Origin: Phil1 sp963643205
GTDB lineage: Bacteria; Bacillota; Clostridia; Christensenellales; CAG-138
Assembly: GCA_963643205.1 (NCBI GenBank)
Contig: CAVIJJ010000001.1
Location: forward strand, 149,805-213,804
Direction of reading: 5' to 3'
DNA length: 64,000 bases
Part shown: piece after piece, positions 27,759 through 36,670 of the stretch
Position numbering within the stretch: position 1 is the stretch's first letter
Layout of the letters: each line of letters opens with the position of its first letter
Made by a program: the position numbers and the translations under genes
Notes under the pieces: model-generated
What the model was told of the DNA's origin: nothing
Database searches by the model: none
The model's input: only the letters and a program-made list of their open reading frames with translations

Positions 27759-28655
27759 TTATTCGTACCCCAGTTCTTTTAAAGCTCCGGGGCTGTTTCG
27801 CCAATCATCTCTCACCTTTACCCAAAGCTGTAAGTTCACGCGCGTACCCAGCATCCACTCCATGTCTTTGCGCGCTTCGCTGCCTATTTGTTTCAGCATG
27901 GATCCTTTTTTCCCTATGATTATTCCCTTGTGCCCCTCACGTTCACAATATATGGTTGCCCACATATCGTACAATTCGCCGTTTGGACGCAGTACCATTT
28001 TATCTATACCTACACCTATTCCGTGAGGTACCTCATCCTTCAGCAGATTTAACGCTTTTTCCCGTATAATTTCCGCGCAAACAACGCGCTCCGGCATATC
28101 GGTAACCATATCTTCCGGGAAATACATTGGGCCCGGAACAAGATAATTGGCTATGGCCGCCTCCAGAGCATCCACTCCAGTTCCCGTTTCAGCTGAGATT
28201 TCGAATATATTCTTAAAACAGCTTTCCTTTTCAAGCCTCTTTCTGGCAGTGTCTACCGCGTTTTTTTCAGCAATGTCGCATTTGTTTATTGCAGCAATTA
28301 TAGGAGCTTTCGCTTCTCTAAGCTTCGCGATTATAGCCTCATCGCGTTCACGAATGCCATTCGCGGCGTCCGCCATAAAAAGTACGCACTCCACCTCGTT
28401 TAGCGATTCATACGCGACTTTGAGCATATACTCGCCAAGCCTGTTCTTTGGCGCGGCAACGCCGGGAGTATCAAGAAAAACTATTTGATATTCAGGCCTT
28501 GTAGCAACGCCCATTATGCGGTTCCTGGTTGTTTGAGCCTTGGGAGAAACTATTGATACCTTCTGGCCTACAACACGATTCAGCAGCGTGCTTTTACCGG
28601 CGTTCGGAGAGCCGATTATAGATACAAAGCCTGAGCGAAAGGTTGAATTTATCAT
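27759..28655 (-). CDS. era: Ribosome-assembly GTPase Era
   Basis: Era binds the 3' end of 16S rRNA during small-subunit maturation. The 298-residue protein has G1 GSPNAGKSTLLN, a G2-region threonine in QTTRNRIMG, G3 DTPGV, G4 NKCD, and a C-terminal KH domain (GIIIGKKGSMLKQIGSEARK). It overlaps cdd by 4 bases. The order ybeY-cdd-era is standard in Bacillota and puts three ribosome- or nucleotide-related genes in one unit. Confidence 0.96.
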   Translation of the reverse strand: MINSTFRSGFVSIIGSPNAGKSTLLNRVVGQKVSIVSPKAQTTRNRIMGVATRPEYQIVFLDTPGVAAPKNRLGEYMLKVAYESLNEVECVLFMADAANGIRERDEAIIAKLREAKAPIIAAINKCDIAEKNAVDTARKRLEKESCFKNIFEISAETGTGVDALEAAIANYLVPGPMYFPEDMVTDMPERVVCAEIIREKALNLLKDEVPHGIGVGIDKMVLRPNGELYDMWATIYCEREGHKGIIIGKKGSMLKQIGSEARKDMEWMLGTRVNLQLWVKVRDDWRNSPGALKELGYE

Positions 28656-29068
28656 AAATTCATATCCTTTTTAGAAAATGCGTACGGCAACAGCTCCTCT
28701 AGCGACATTATTTTATATTCGCCCTTCTTGTTGGCGCATATTATAGGCATTTCGCCGTCGCAAAACTCGCTCAGCACCTGGCGGCAAACTCCGCACGGAA
28801 CGGCAGGAGTATCCCCGTCCCAAACTATCGCAAGCGCGTCAAACTGGCGCTCACCCTCATATATTGCCCGAAGCATAGCAACGCGTTCTGCACATACGGT
28901 TGGTGAATACGCGGCATTTTCAATATTGCAGCCAAAATAATACGCGCCTGACGCGCCCTTAAGGCATGCCCCCACCCTGAATTTTGAATACGGCACATAA
29001 GCACGCTCCTTGGCATCATTAGCCATTCTTAAAAGATTTTTAACCTCAAACTCATGTATGCTTCTCAT
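28652..29068 (-). CDS. cdd: Cytidine deaminase
   Basis: A 138-residue homotetrameric zinc enzyme converting cytidine or deoxycytidine to uridine forms. The substrate block NIENAAYSPTVCAERVA contains the first zinc cysteine and the catalytic glutamate, and PCGVCRQVLSEFC supplies the other two zinc cysteines, the usual pattern of the Bacillus-type enzyme. It overlaps both neighbours, ybeY and era, by 4 bases, a sign of coupled translation. Products feed the pyrimidine phosphorylase encoded two genes downstream. Confidence 0.95.
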   Translation of the reverse strand: MRSIHEFEVKNLLRMANDAKERAYVPYSKFRVGACLKGASGAYYFGCNIENAAYSPTVCAERVAMLRAIYEGERQFDALAIVWDGDTPAVPCGVCRQVLSEFCDGEMPIICANKKGEYKIMSLEELLPYAFSKKDMNL

Positions 29069-29502
29069 CTTGTTATCCCCATATCATTTAATATTTTATC
29101 CTGAAGGGCAAACATTTCTTGCCTCTCTTCATCCGTCATATGATCATAGCCAAGTATATGCAGACAACCATGAACAGTCAAAAACGAAAGTTCCCTTTCA
29201 AAAGAGTGCCCGTATTCCTCGGCCTGCGCCTTGGCTCTGTCTATCGAAATCGCGATATCGCCCAAGAAACCGTCTGGAACGGAAGAAAGCTCCTCTCCTT
29301 CACTTGAAGGAAAGCTCAATACATCCGTAGGCCTGTCAACATTGCGATAATCCCTGTTCATAGCCCAAATGCCATCATCATCCGTTACAAGAACGCTTAT
29401 ATTACCCGAAACTTTCTCGGCGGCCAGCGCTCCATTGGCGGCCCGTTTAATTATCACCTCGGTATCCTTTGGACAATCCGTTTCAAGTATAACATCTATC
29501 AT
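29065..29502 (-). CDS. ybeY: rRNA maturation endoribonuclease YbeY
   Basis: A 145-residue metal-dependent RNase that helps mature 16S rRNA and check 70S ribosomes. The metal-binding motif HGCLHILGYDHMTDEE (HxxxHxxGYDH) and the upstream blocks RNVDRPTDVLSFP and GDIAISIDRAKAQA are complete. It overlaps pgpH and cdd by 4 bases each. Length is usual. Confidence 0.96.
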   Translation of the reverse strand: MIDVILETDCPKDTEVIIKRAANGALAAEKVSGNISVLVTDDDGIWAMNRDYRNVDRPTDVLSFPSSEGEELSSVPDGFLGDIAISIDRAKAQAEEYGHSFERELSFLTVHGCLHILGYDHMTDEERQEMFALQDKILNDMGITR

Positions 29503-31637
29503 TTTTTAAGATCCTCCATGTTCGGATATTCTATCCTATCATGCATCAAACCGGCGAAAGTTTTCAAAAAGCTCTTCTCTATTTCGCTTATCTCGGCGAT
29601 TGTAAGCGGCGCGTTAGACATCATATTCTCGTTTTCGTTAAGCTTGCCCCATATTATCTTGTGCACCATTTGCTCAACGGCGGCGCTGTTTGTATCTCCC
29701 AATGATCTAACTGCGGCTTCACAACCATCGGCCATCATAACAATTGCGCTCTCTTTTGAAGACGGCCTATTTCCGGGATAGCGGAATCCTTTTTCCTTCA
29801 CGCTGTCATCCGCCTGTTTTGCCTTAAAATAGAAATAAGTCATAAGCGAATTGCCATGGTGCTCTCCGCATATCTTTATAACGGCGGAGGGGAGCTTATA
29901 TTTTGTTAATAAGGTTACGCCGTCCTTTTGATGGGCGATAATAGTTTGAGCGCTTTCAAGCGGCGGAAGAGTATCGTGTATATTCTCGCCGTTTTTCTGA
30001 TTTTCCTTAAAATACAGCGGACGCCTCAGCTTGCCTACGTCATGATAATATGCCCCTACACGCGCAAGCAATGCATCTGCGCCTATGCGCTCAGCGGCGC
30101 CTTCCGCAAGAGCCGCAACCATAACACTATGCTGATAGGTTCCCGGAGCTTCGCTCATAAGCTGTTTCAAAAGAGGGTGGTTGGTATTGCTCAATTCATT
30201 TAACCTTGCCGGCGTAGCAACATCAAATAAGGTTTCCCATATAGACAGCGAACCCGTAACCAGCAGGGAGCAAACTATCGCACTGCCGAATATCCAGGCG
30301 ATTGACTCCATCAAACTCCAGAATTCGCATTTTAGCATAAGCTGGAGCATCAGCATGACAAACGCTGCATATCCGCCGCCTACCGCGCCGGCAGCTATCA
30401 TGGACGCCCTGCTTTGTGCCTGCTTAAGAGCAAGGATAGCGGCGAAGCCGGAAACCATATTGCATATTATCATTATTGTGCAATGCGAACCGAGTATTCC
30501 GCTGCCTGATCCGCCGGCCATTATGCCGAATATAACGCTCAGAAGCATGTTAACAGCATACGCCGTGCCCTCGCCAACAAGTAAAGAAGTTAGCATTATA
30601 GGGATGAGTATAGGCGTAAAACGGTAATCAACGCGATTGGTAAGATAAGCTAATCCGCAGGAAAGCATTATCAGCACAGAAACAATGGCCATGCATTTTA
30701 TGCTGGAAAGAGTTTCCTTTTCCATAAAACGCATATAAATTGCAAATAAAGCAAACAGCAGCAGAATAAAGAGAAGTATTCCTACTGTAAGGCTTATGTT
30801 GCTGTCTTCTCCCTTGACCAAATCCATGCTTTCAAGCAGCGCAAATTGGGATTCGCTTACTATGCTGCCTTTTTCCACCACAATTTGGCCTTTCTTTACC
30901 GTTATCGGTTCAACGCTTTCAATAGCCGCGGCATGTTCAGCCTCTGTCGCAGATGTATCCACTCCCAAAGTAGGCTGAAGGAAGTTGTCAAATATGAGTA
31001 CCGCGATTTTCTTAAGCCCGGCCGGTATTGCGCTCATTGCGTTTATTTCACGCGTGCAGCTGGATACCAAGCTATCTCGACCGTCCTCCGACACCCCGGC
31101 TTCGAGTGCGGTATTAAGCTTTGAAAGTGTAACATCCTTTAGGGTTTGCAGCTGATCACTGCTTGCGGACAGTACAGCCAGCAGACTTGATTCATCTATC
31201 GCAGGCGATACGGCAGAGCAAAGAGAAGCCTTTGATGCGTCCGAGAGAGCTTCTCCCCACTGAGATGATGTTGCGGGCATATCCGCATCCTGTGGTACTT
31301 CAGCCGCTGCTTTTACGTAAAGTTTTTCAAGGCCCAAAAAGAAATCTTCCGCGTTATTTTCGTATTCGCTAATCTTTGCCGAGTCGATTGCATATACGCT
31401 GCCTGCTTCGCTGCGTGCCTTTTCGCGCATTATTTCCGTATTTATTTCGTCTACTGCCTCGCAGGTAGCAAGAATGGTAGCAGGTGACACCTCTCCGACT
31501 TTTACATCATATCTTACAGGCGTGAGCATGCCTTTAACAAATATAAAGGCCACAGCTAAAGACAGCAAAAGCATACAAAGCGAAATTAACCTTGCATTTT
31601 TCCTGGTAATCTGTTTTGTTGCTTCACGTTTTGCCAA
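29499..31637 (-). CDS. pgpH: PgpH/YqfF-type HD phosphohydrolase, c-di-AMP phosphodiesterase
   Basis: A 712-residue membrane protein of the family that degrades cyclic di-AMP. It has one transmembrane helix near residue 20-38, a large extracellular 7TMR-HDED domain (about 45-280), seven helices (about 285-480) and a cytoplasmic HD domain. The domain shows HSVMVAALAEGAAERIGADA, the metal pair in AYYHDVGKLRRPLYF, and IIAHQKDGVTLLTKYKLP. Between phoH, 18 bases upstream, and ybeY, overlapping 4 bases, it holds its normal place. c-di-AMP controls potassium and osmotic balance. Confidence 0.93.
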   Translation of the reverse strand: MAKREATKQITRKNARLISLCMLLLSLAVAFIFVKGMLTPVRYDVKVGEVSPATILATCEAVDEINTEIMREKARSEAGSVYAIDSAKISEYENNAEDFFLGLEKLYVKAAAEVPQDADMPATSSQWGEALSDASKASLCSAVSPAIDESSLLAVLSASSDQLQTLKDVTLSKLNTALEAGVSEDGRDSLVSSCTREINAMSAIPAGLKKIAVLIFDNFLQPTLGVDTSATEAEHAAAIESVEPITVKKGQIVVEKGSIVSESQFALLESMDLVKGEDSNISLTVGILLFILLLFALFAIYMRFMEKETLSSIKCMAIVSVLIMLSCGLAYLTNRVDYRFTPILIPIMLTSLLVGEGTAYAVNMLLSVIFGIMAGGSGSGILGSHCTIMIICNMVSGFAAILALKQAQSRASMIAAGAVGGGYAAFVMLMLQLMLKCEFWSLMESIAWIFGSAIVCSLLVTGSLSIWETLFDVATPARLNELSNTNHPLLKQLMSEAPGTYQHSVMVAALAEGAAERIGADALLARVGAYYHDVGKLRRPLYFKENQKNGENIHDTLPPLESAQTIIAHQKDGVTLLTKYKLPSAVIKICGEHHGNSLMTYFYFKAKQADDSVKEKGFRYPGNRPSSKESAIVMMADGCEAAVRSLGDTNSAAVEQMVHKIIWGKLNENENMMSNAPLTIAEISEIEKSFLKTFAGLMHDRIEYPNMEDLKK

Positions 31638-31654
31638 TATTATGCGCCTCCTTG

Positions 31655-32659
31655 TCAGCTTTTTCTGTTGTAAGCCCTATCGTACGCGGTTATTATCCGC
31701 TGCACCATCTCGTGACGAACAACGTCCTTGTACGTAAGATAAACCTGCGCGATACCCTCTACATCTTTAAGTACGCCAAGCGCGTGTACCAGCCCGCTTT
31801 TTCTTTCCGGCGGAAGGTCAATTTGCGTTATATCTCCGGTAACGACAACGCGGGAGCCTTCTCCGAAGCGAGTAAGGAACATTTTCATTTGCTCTATGGT
31901 GCAGTTCTGCGCTTCGTCCAGTATTATGTAAGCATCATTTAGAGTACGTCCTCGCATATACGCAAGGGGCGCAACCTCTATAACTCCGCGTTCCGAAAGA
32001 TTCTTGAAAGTTTCAGGACCAAGGAAATCATACAGTGCATCATAAAGCGGCCTAAGATAAGGATCCACCTTATTCTGAAGATCCCCGGGAAGAAAGCCTA
32101 GCTTTTCGCCGGCCTCAACTGCGGGTCTTGTAAGTATAATCTTTTCTACCTCTTTATTTTTGTACGCAAGTACAGCCATTGCCACCGCAAGATATGTTTT
32201 GCCGGTACCGGCCGGACCAACTCCAAACACGACCGTGTTTCGTTTTAATGCGTTAACATACTTCTTTTGCCCAAGCGTTTTGCACTTTATGCGCCTGCCC
32301 TTCGCGGTAAAAGCAACCACATCGCTTTCAAGCTCCGTTATAAGATCCGCGTTGCCCTCTTTCGCAAGGTCAACGGCATAGCGAATACGACTGCGATCTA
32401 TATTTTCTCCTCGTCTGACGGTTATAAGAAGTTTTTCAACAACCGTTTGCGCCAGCGTTACAGCCTCTTCAGATCCTTCAATACGTATGCAATCACCTGC
32501 CGCTATTATATGTGCGCCGGTTTCCGCATCAATAACCCTTAAATTTTCATCAAACACACCAAAAAGCTTTATCATTTCATCCATCGACTCTACGCTGCAT
32601 TCTGCGGTGCAAAGCTTTTCGGAGTCTTCAGCAAGCTTGGTCCTTAAATAATCTTCCAT
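31655..32659 (-). CDS. phoH: PhoH-family P-loop ATPase
   Basis: A 334-residue cytoplasmic ATPase of the PhoH/YbeZ group, linked to RNA handling together with YbeY. The Walker A GVGPAGTGKTYLAVAMA is at about residue 146, Walker B region with DEAQNC at 248, and VVVTGDITQIDLP near 271. The N-terminal 110 residues resemble a KH-like RNA-binding domain. It is the first gene of the phoH-pgpH-ybeY-cdd-era chain. The stretch upstream (32660-32908) shows only weak -10-like sequences. Confidence 0.92.
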   Translation of the reverse strand: MEDYLRTKLAEDSEKLCTAECSVESMDEMIKLFGVFDENLRVIDAETGAHIIAAGDCIRIEGSEEAVTLAQTVVEKLLITVRRGENIDRSRIRYAVDLAKEGNADLITELESDVVAFTAKGRRIKCKTLGQKKYVNALKRNTVVFGVGPAGTGKTYLAVAMAVLAYKNKEVEKIILTRPAVEAGEKLGFLPGDLQNKVDPYLRPLYDALYDFLGPETFKNLSERGVIEVAPLAYMRGRTLNDAYIILDEAQNCTIEQMKMFLTRFGEGSRVVVTGDITQIDLPPERKSGLVHALGVLKDVEGIAQVYLTYKDVVRHEMVQRIITAYDRAYNRKS

Positions 32660-32847
32660 ACATAATACCTCTTAATCACGCATGGGAATCACCCGATCTT
32701 TACTGCAACATAAATGAAGGTAATTCTCCGCTACATTAATAATATCATATTCGTCCTGATTATTCCATACATCATTGCCGTGCCTTGTCATTCAAAAGTC
32801 TGAGAAAAAACAAAATTAACGAAATATACATTATTTGTACAATAATA

Positions 32848-32895
32848 CAGCCGCACTCAATAGCCGGTGTTAAGCCAACGCTATCGGTACGGCTG
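32848..32895 (-). terminator. Nested inverted repeat after tcdA
   Basis: An outer 6-bp stem CAGCCG / CGGCTG encloses an inner 5-bp stem ATAGC / GCTAT. It is just downstream of tcdA and may end its transcript, but no T-run follows on the minus strand, so the call is weak. Otherwise the 32660-32908 gap holds nothing I can assign. Confidence 0.35.
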
Positions 32896-32908
32896 CAATG
32901 TTTATGCT

Positions 32909-33631
32909 TTAATTGCGGTTAAAAGCGATGTCTTTTATTACTTCACCGGCTAGTATCAAGCCGGCTGCTCCCGGTACAAACGATATACTGCCCGGCGTTG
33001 AACGTCTTTTAGAATCTGTATCGGCATTATTGCTGAATGCTGGCGTTAGCGGCTCCTCCTTTGAATATACGACTTTCAGATTATCGATGCCCCGTTTTTT
33101 CAGTTCTCTGCGCATAACGCGGGCAAGAGGACAAACTGAAGTTTTATATATGTCCGCAACCTCAAAGCACGAAGCATCAAGTTTATTGCCCGCGCCCATA
33201 CAGCTGATAACATTTGTTCCTGCTCGTTTTGCTTGCTCTATAATCAATAGCTTAGATGATATGGTGTCTATTGCATCGATTACATAATCATATTCCGAGA
33301 AGTCTATAATATCTTTGTTTTCCTCGGCATAAAAACAATTTAGGGCTGTTATATTGCAATCCGGATTTATATCCAGCGCTCGCCCGGCCATAACATCAAC
33401 CTTGGGAATGCCGACTGTTGAATCCAGCGCTATTAGCTGGCGATTAATATTGCTCTTAGCAACAGTGTCACCGTCTATAAATACCAGCGTGCCGATGCCG
33501 CTTCTGACAAGTGCTTCCGCCGCATACGATCCTACACCGCCCACTCCGAAAAGGACTACCTTTGCGTTCAATAGTCTAATCATTCCTTCATCGCCTATCA
33601 AGGCTTTTGTTCTTACAAATCTTTCTTCCAT
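32909..33631 (-). CDS. tcdA: tRNA threonylcarbamoyladenosine dehydratase
   Basis: TcdA cyclises the t6A37 modification of tRNA in an ATP-dependent reaction. The 240-residue protein has the ThiF/E1-like nucleotide fold: VLFGVGGVGSYAAEALVRSG, then the catalytic-type segment GDTVAKSNINRQLIALDSTVG, a lengthy switch with DAIDTISSK, and the family ending SFVPGAAGLILAGEVIKD. Length and order match TcdA (CsdL). The ATG at 33629-33631 gives the expected N-terminus (MEERFVRTKALIGDEG). No ribosome-binding site precedes it, and the promoter places transcription start at or next to the ATG, so the mRNA may be leaderless. Confidence 0.92.
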   Translation of the reverse strand: MEERFVRTKALIGDEGMIRLLNAKVVLFGVGGVGSYAAEALVRSGIGTLVFIDGDTVAKSNINRQLIALDSTVGIPKVDVMAGRALDINPDCNITALNCFYAEENKDIIDFSEYDYVIDAIDTISSKLLIIEQAKRAGTNVISCMGAGNKLDASCFEVADIYKTSVCPLARVMRRELKKRGIDNLKVVYSKEEPLTPAFSNNADTDSKRRSTPGSISFVPGAAGLILAGEVIKDIAFNRN

Positions 33632-33638
33632 GGATAAC

Positions 33639-33667
33639 AGTATACTTTAGCTGAATAACTTTGGCAA
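33639..33667 (-). promoter_or_regulatory. tcdA promoter giving a probable leaderless mRNA
   Basis: Minus strand TTGCCA (33662-33667), 17-base spacer, TATACT (33639-33644). Only 7 bases separate the -10 from the ATG. Confidence 0.75.
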
Positions 33668-33677
33668 CAGGTTGCGT

Positions 33678-34322
33678 TTACTCCGAATAGCCCGCTAAGC
33701 ACACGGCAGCGCCGTATACTGCTAATGCGCCGTTTGCCTTTAGAACTTTGGCGCATTCGTTCATCGTAGATCCGGTTGTATATACATCGTCTATTATCAA
33801 TATACGCTTGCCGTTTGCCGCCTTTGCTGCCCCAAAAGCATTTTTCATATTTTCAACTCGTTGAGTTTTATCAAGTTCTCTTTGGCTCTTAGTGTTCTTT
33901 TTTCGAATTACGAGTGACTCATCCAGCACAAGACCATATTTTTCGCAAAGTTCACGGGCTATCAGTTCGCTCTGATTATAGCCTCTTTTACGTAGTTTTT
34001 TAGGATGCAGAGGTATCGGAACAACTGCATCCGGATGCCATTCATCGGGCAGTTCAATAAGTGAAGCAAAGAATTTGCATAAGTAACGCGCATCATTATA
34101 TTTGTAGTTATGCACGGCAGCTGCGATATGCTTCGTGTAGTGAATTGCGCAGTATATGCTGTCAATATATTCAGTACAGCCAACTATACCGGCGGTTTTA
34201 ATCAAAGACGCGCACTCGTCGCAGAGCCCGTGATTATCCGTATGCGCTTCGCTGCCGCATATAGCGCACACAACATTATTGGGGTATATGGCATTCAATA
34301 TACAATCAATTATCTGGTTCAC
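33678..34322 (-). CDS. comF: ComF-family phosphoribosyltransferase-like protein
   Basis: A 214-residue member of the ComF/GntX family, needed for DNA uptake in competent bacteria though the biochemical role is unsettled. It has a small N-terminal zinc-binding region (CAICGSEAHTDNHGLCDECA, four cysteines), then a type I phosphoribosyltransferase fold with the PRPP loop ILIIDDVYTTGSTMNEC and the family blocks VPIPLHPKKLRKRGYNQSELIA and TKSQRELDKTQRVENM-type arginines. The start is a GTG that immediately follows the recD2 stop, so the two genes are coupled. Whether the organism is competent is not shown here. Confidence 0.9.
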   Translation of the reverse strand: MNQIIDCILNAIYPNNVVCAICGSEAHTDNHGLCDECASLIKTAGIVGCTEYIDSIYCAIHYTKHIAAAVHNYKYNDARYLCKFFASLIELPDEWHPDAVVPIPLHPKKLRKRGYNQSELIARELCEKYGLVLDESLVIRKKNTKSQRELDKTQRVENMKNAFGAAKAANGKRILIIDDVYTTGSTMNECAKVLKANGALAVYGAAVCLAGYSE

Positions 34323-34323
34323 A

Positions 34324-36537
34324 TCAATTACCGTCCAGCACTATTGTATCAAGCTCCATTAAAAGGCACTTAAGCGCGCTGTATCGCCGGCGAATCTGAT
34401 TATTGTTCACCATGTCATAAACACATTTGCTACTGCCAAGTATATAAACCTGCTCTCTGGCCCTTGTTACTGCGGTATAGAGAAGGTTTCTTGTCATTAG
34501 CTGGGGAGCGCCTCCCGCCAACGGCATTATCACAACAGGATATTCACTGCCCTGGCTTTTATGTACGGTTGCGGCGTAGGCCAGGCTCAGTTCGTCAAGC
34601 ATTGAGTAATCGTATGCCGCGGCGCGTTCATCGTCAAACAGAACCGTAACCTCCTGCTCGGATAAATCTATACGCTCTACCGTACCAAGATCTCCATTAA
34701 ATATCCCCGTTCCTTCCTCTCCTGTTTTGGTACGCTTCCAGGGTATTTTATAGTCGTTCTTTATTTGCATAACCTTATCGCCCTCACGCAGCGTAACTTC
34801 GCCCTGCTTACGCTCCTTTTTGGCCGGTGAAGGTGGATTAAGCGCAGCCTGTAAGCGCGAATTCAAATTCATGGCACCTAAAGCGCCTTTTTTCATTGGA
34901 ACAAGAACCTGCACATCTTTTATAGGTTCATTTGTTGAAAGCTTATTTGTTTTGCCGGAGTTTAAGGCGATAACACGCCGTATTATCTGTTCGGCCCCGG
35001 ATATTTCCTCAAAGCAGAAATCTTCTGAGCCCGCAAAAAGATCCGGCTGTTTGCCGTTGTTTATACGGTGCGCATTCTCAACAATCATACCGCGCTCAGC
35101 CTGGCGGAATATATCGGTTAGCCTTATTACCGGAACAACTCCGCTCGCTATGATGTCCCTAAGCACATTGCCCGGGCCAACAGGCGGAAGCTGATCGGCA
35201 TCACCAACCATTATGAGGTGCGTACCGCTCGGCGTAGCCCTTAATAGAGCGCGCATAAGCAACACATCAACCATGGACATTTCATCAACTATTATTACAT
35301 CCGTTAACAGTGGATTATCTTCATCATACAAAAATTTATCACCGGATGCCCCATAACCAAGCATACGATGAATGGTGCGCGCTTCGGTGCCGGTAGCCTC
35401 GCTCATTCGTTTTGCGGCACGCCCCGTGGGAGCACAAAGCTGATAATCAAGCCCCATGCGTTCCAGCAAGCGAATTATAAACTTTAATATAGTGGTTTTA
35501 CCTGTACCGGGACCGCCAGTTATTACCATTGCGCCGCTTTTTAGCGCCGTTTCCACAGCTTTTCTTTGCTGAGGTGCAAGCGGTATCTTCAGTTCCTTTT
35601 CAAGGGCGTTTATTTGAGCATTCAAGCCAAGCATAAGCTGCATTGCGTCGCGAGAAGCTACGTTCATTATTCTGCGGGCGCATTCACTTTCCGCGCTGTA
35701 CATTCCGGGGAGAAATACTGAATCTACGTTGTCTATAAGTTTATACAGTACATCGCCGGAAATTATCAGCTCATCAAGCATTTTCTCGGCAGGAAGTTCA
35801 TCCGCCTGCAAAAGCTGACAGGCCACGCTTATCAATCGTTCACGCGGAAGGAACGTGTGTCCCTCCTGCCTTGCCCATTGAAGGGTATATTTTAACCCCG
35901 CCTTAATTCTAAAAGGTGAATCCGGTTCAAAGCCGGCCTTTACCGCAAGCTTATCCGCCGTGATAAAGCCTATGCCCTCTATGTCGTCTATAAGTCGATA
36001 CGGGTTCTCCTTAAGTTTTGCTATGCAAAGATCTCCGTATGTATTATACAGCTTCATGCTTTGCGCTACGGTTATACCGAATTCCTGAAGAGAAAGCATT
36101 ACATCGCGCATGCCTTTTTGCATTGCGAATGATAAAGCTATTTTGCTTGCTTTTATGCGGCCTATACCCGGAACCTCTCGCAGTCGCTCCGGCTCTTTTT
36201 CCAATACGTTGAGCGTTTCCATTCCAAACGTTGATACTATATCACGCGCCGTGGCTTCGCCTACGCCTTTTATAAGACCGCTACCAAGATAATTAATTAG
36301 CGCACCAAGGGTTGCCGGCGCGATTGTTTGGCTTGATTTGGCCCTCAATTGCGGCCCATAAGTCGGATGCTCCGTCCATTCACCGGTAAACTCGGCACGT
36401 TCCCCTACCGTTACAAGCGGTAAGGAACCGACAATGGTACGCTCATCGCCGTTATCATCGGTGATCTCGATAACACTGTACCCGTTTTCTGCATTTCTGA
36501 ATATTATGCTTTTAACCGTGCCTATCAGCTTATCCAA
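34324..36537 (-). CDS. recD2: RecD2-type DNA helicase
   Basis: A 737-residue 5'-3' superfamily 1B helicase of the RecD2 (YrrC) type that works without RecBC. It has an N-terminal OB-like region, a helix-hairpin-helix zone (VPGIGRIKASKIALSF, then IEGIGFITADKLAVKAG), Walker A VITGGPGTGKTTILKF, Walker B IIVDEMSMVDVLL, GDADQLPPVGPG, and motif VI-type LLYTAVTRAREQVYILG. The start is a TTG at 36535-36537 with GGGAGG nine bases upstream. It has a clear promoter and is followed directly by comF. Confidence 0.94.
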   Translation of the reverse strand: MDKLIGTVKSIIFRNAENGYSVIEITDDNGDERTIVGSLPLVTVGERAEFTGEWTEHPTYGPQLRAKSSQTIAPATLGALINYLGSGLIKGVGEATARDIVSTFGMETLNVLEKEPERLREVPGIGRIKASKIALSFAMQKGMRDVMLSLQEFGITVAQSMKLYNTYGDLCIAKLKENPYRLIDDIEGIGFITADKLAVKAGFEPDSPFRIKAGLKYTLQWARQEGHTFLPRERLISVACQLLQADELPAEKMLDELIISGDVLYKLIDNVDSVFLPGMYSAESECARRIMNVASRDAMQLMLGLNAQINALEKELKIPLAPQQRKAVETALKSGAMVITGGPGTGKTTILKFIIRLLERMGLDYQLCAPTGRAAKRMSEATGTEARTIHRMLGYGASGDKFLYDEDNPLLTDVIIVDEMSMVDVLLMRALLRATPSGTHLIMVGDADQLPPVGPGNVLRDIIASGVVPVIRLTDIFRQAERGMIVENAHRINNGKQPDLFAGSEDFCFEEISGAEQIIRRVIALNSGKTNKLSTNEPIKDVQVLVPMKKGALGAMNLNSRLQAALNPPSPAKKERKQGEVTLREGDKVMQIKNDYKIPWKRTKTGEEGTGIFNGDLGTVERIDLSEQEVTVLFDDERAAAYDYSMLDELSLAYAATVHKSQGSEYPVVIMPLAGGAPQLMTRNLLYTAVTRAREQVYILGSSKCVYDMVNNNQIRRRYSALKCLLMELDTIVLDGN

Positions 36538-36567
36538 CCTAAAAAGCCTCCCTTATATATCAATGCC

Positions 36568-36596
36568 ATTCTATCATACATAATCGTATGAGGCAA
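36568..36596 (-). promoter_or_regulatory. Promoter of recD2-comF
   Basis: Minus strand TTGCCT (36591-36596), 17-base spacer, TAGAAT (36568-36573), about 30 bases before the start codon. Confidence 0.7.
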
Positions 36597-36670
36597 AGAA
36601 TTTATAAGAGAGGACAAAACTAAGCAATTAGCGCCATTTAGCCGTTTTAATCAGCTATGAACAAGTTCTT

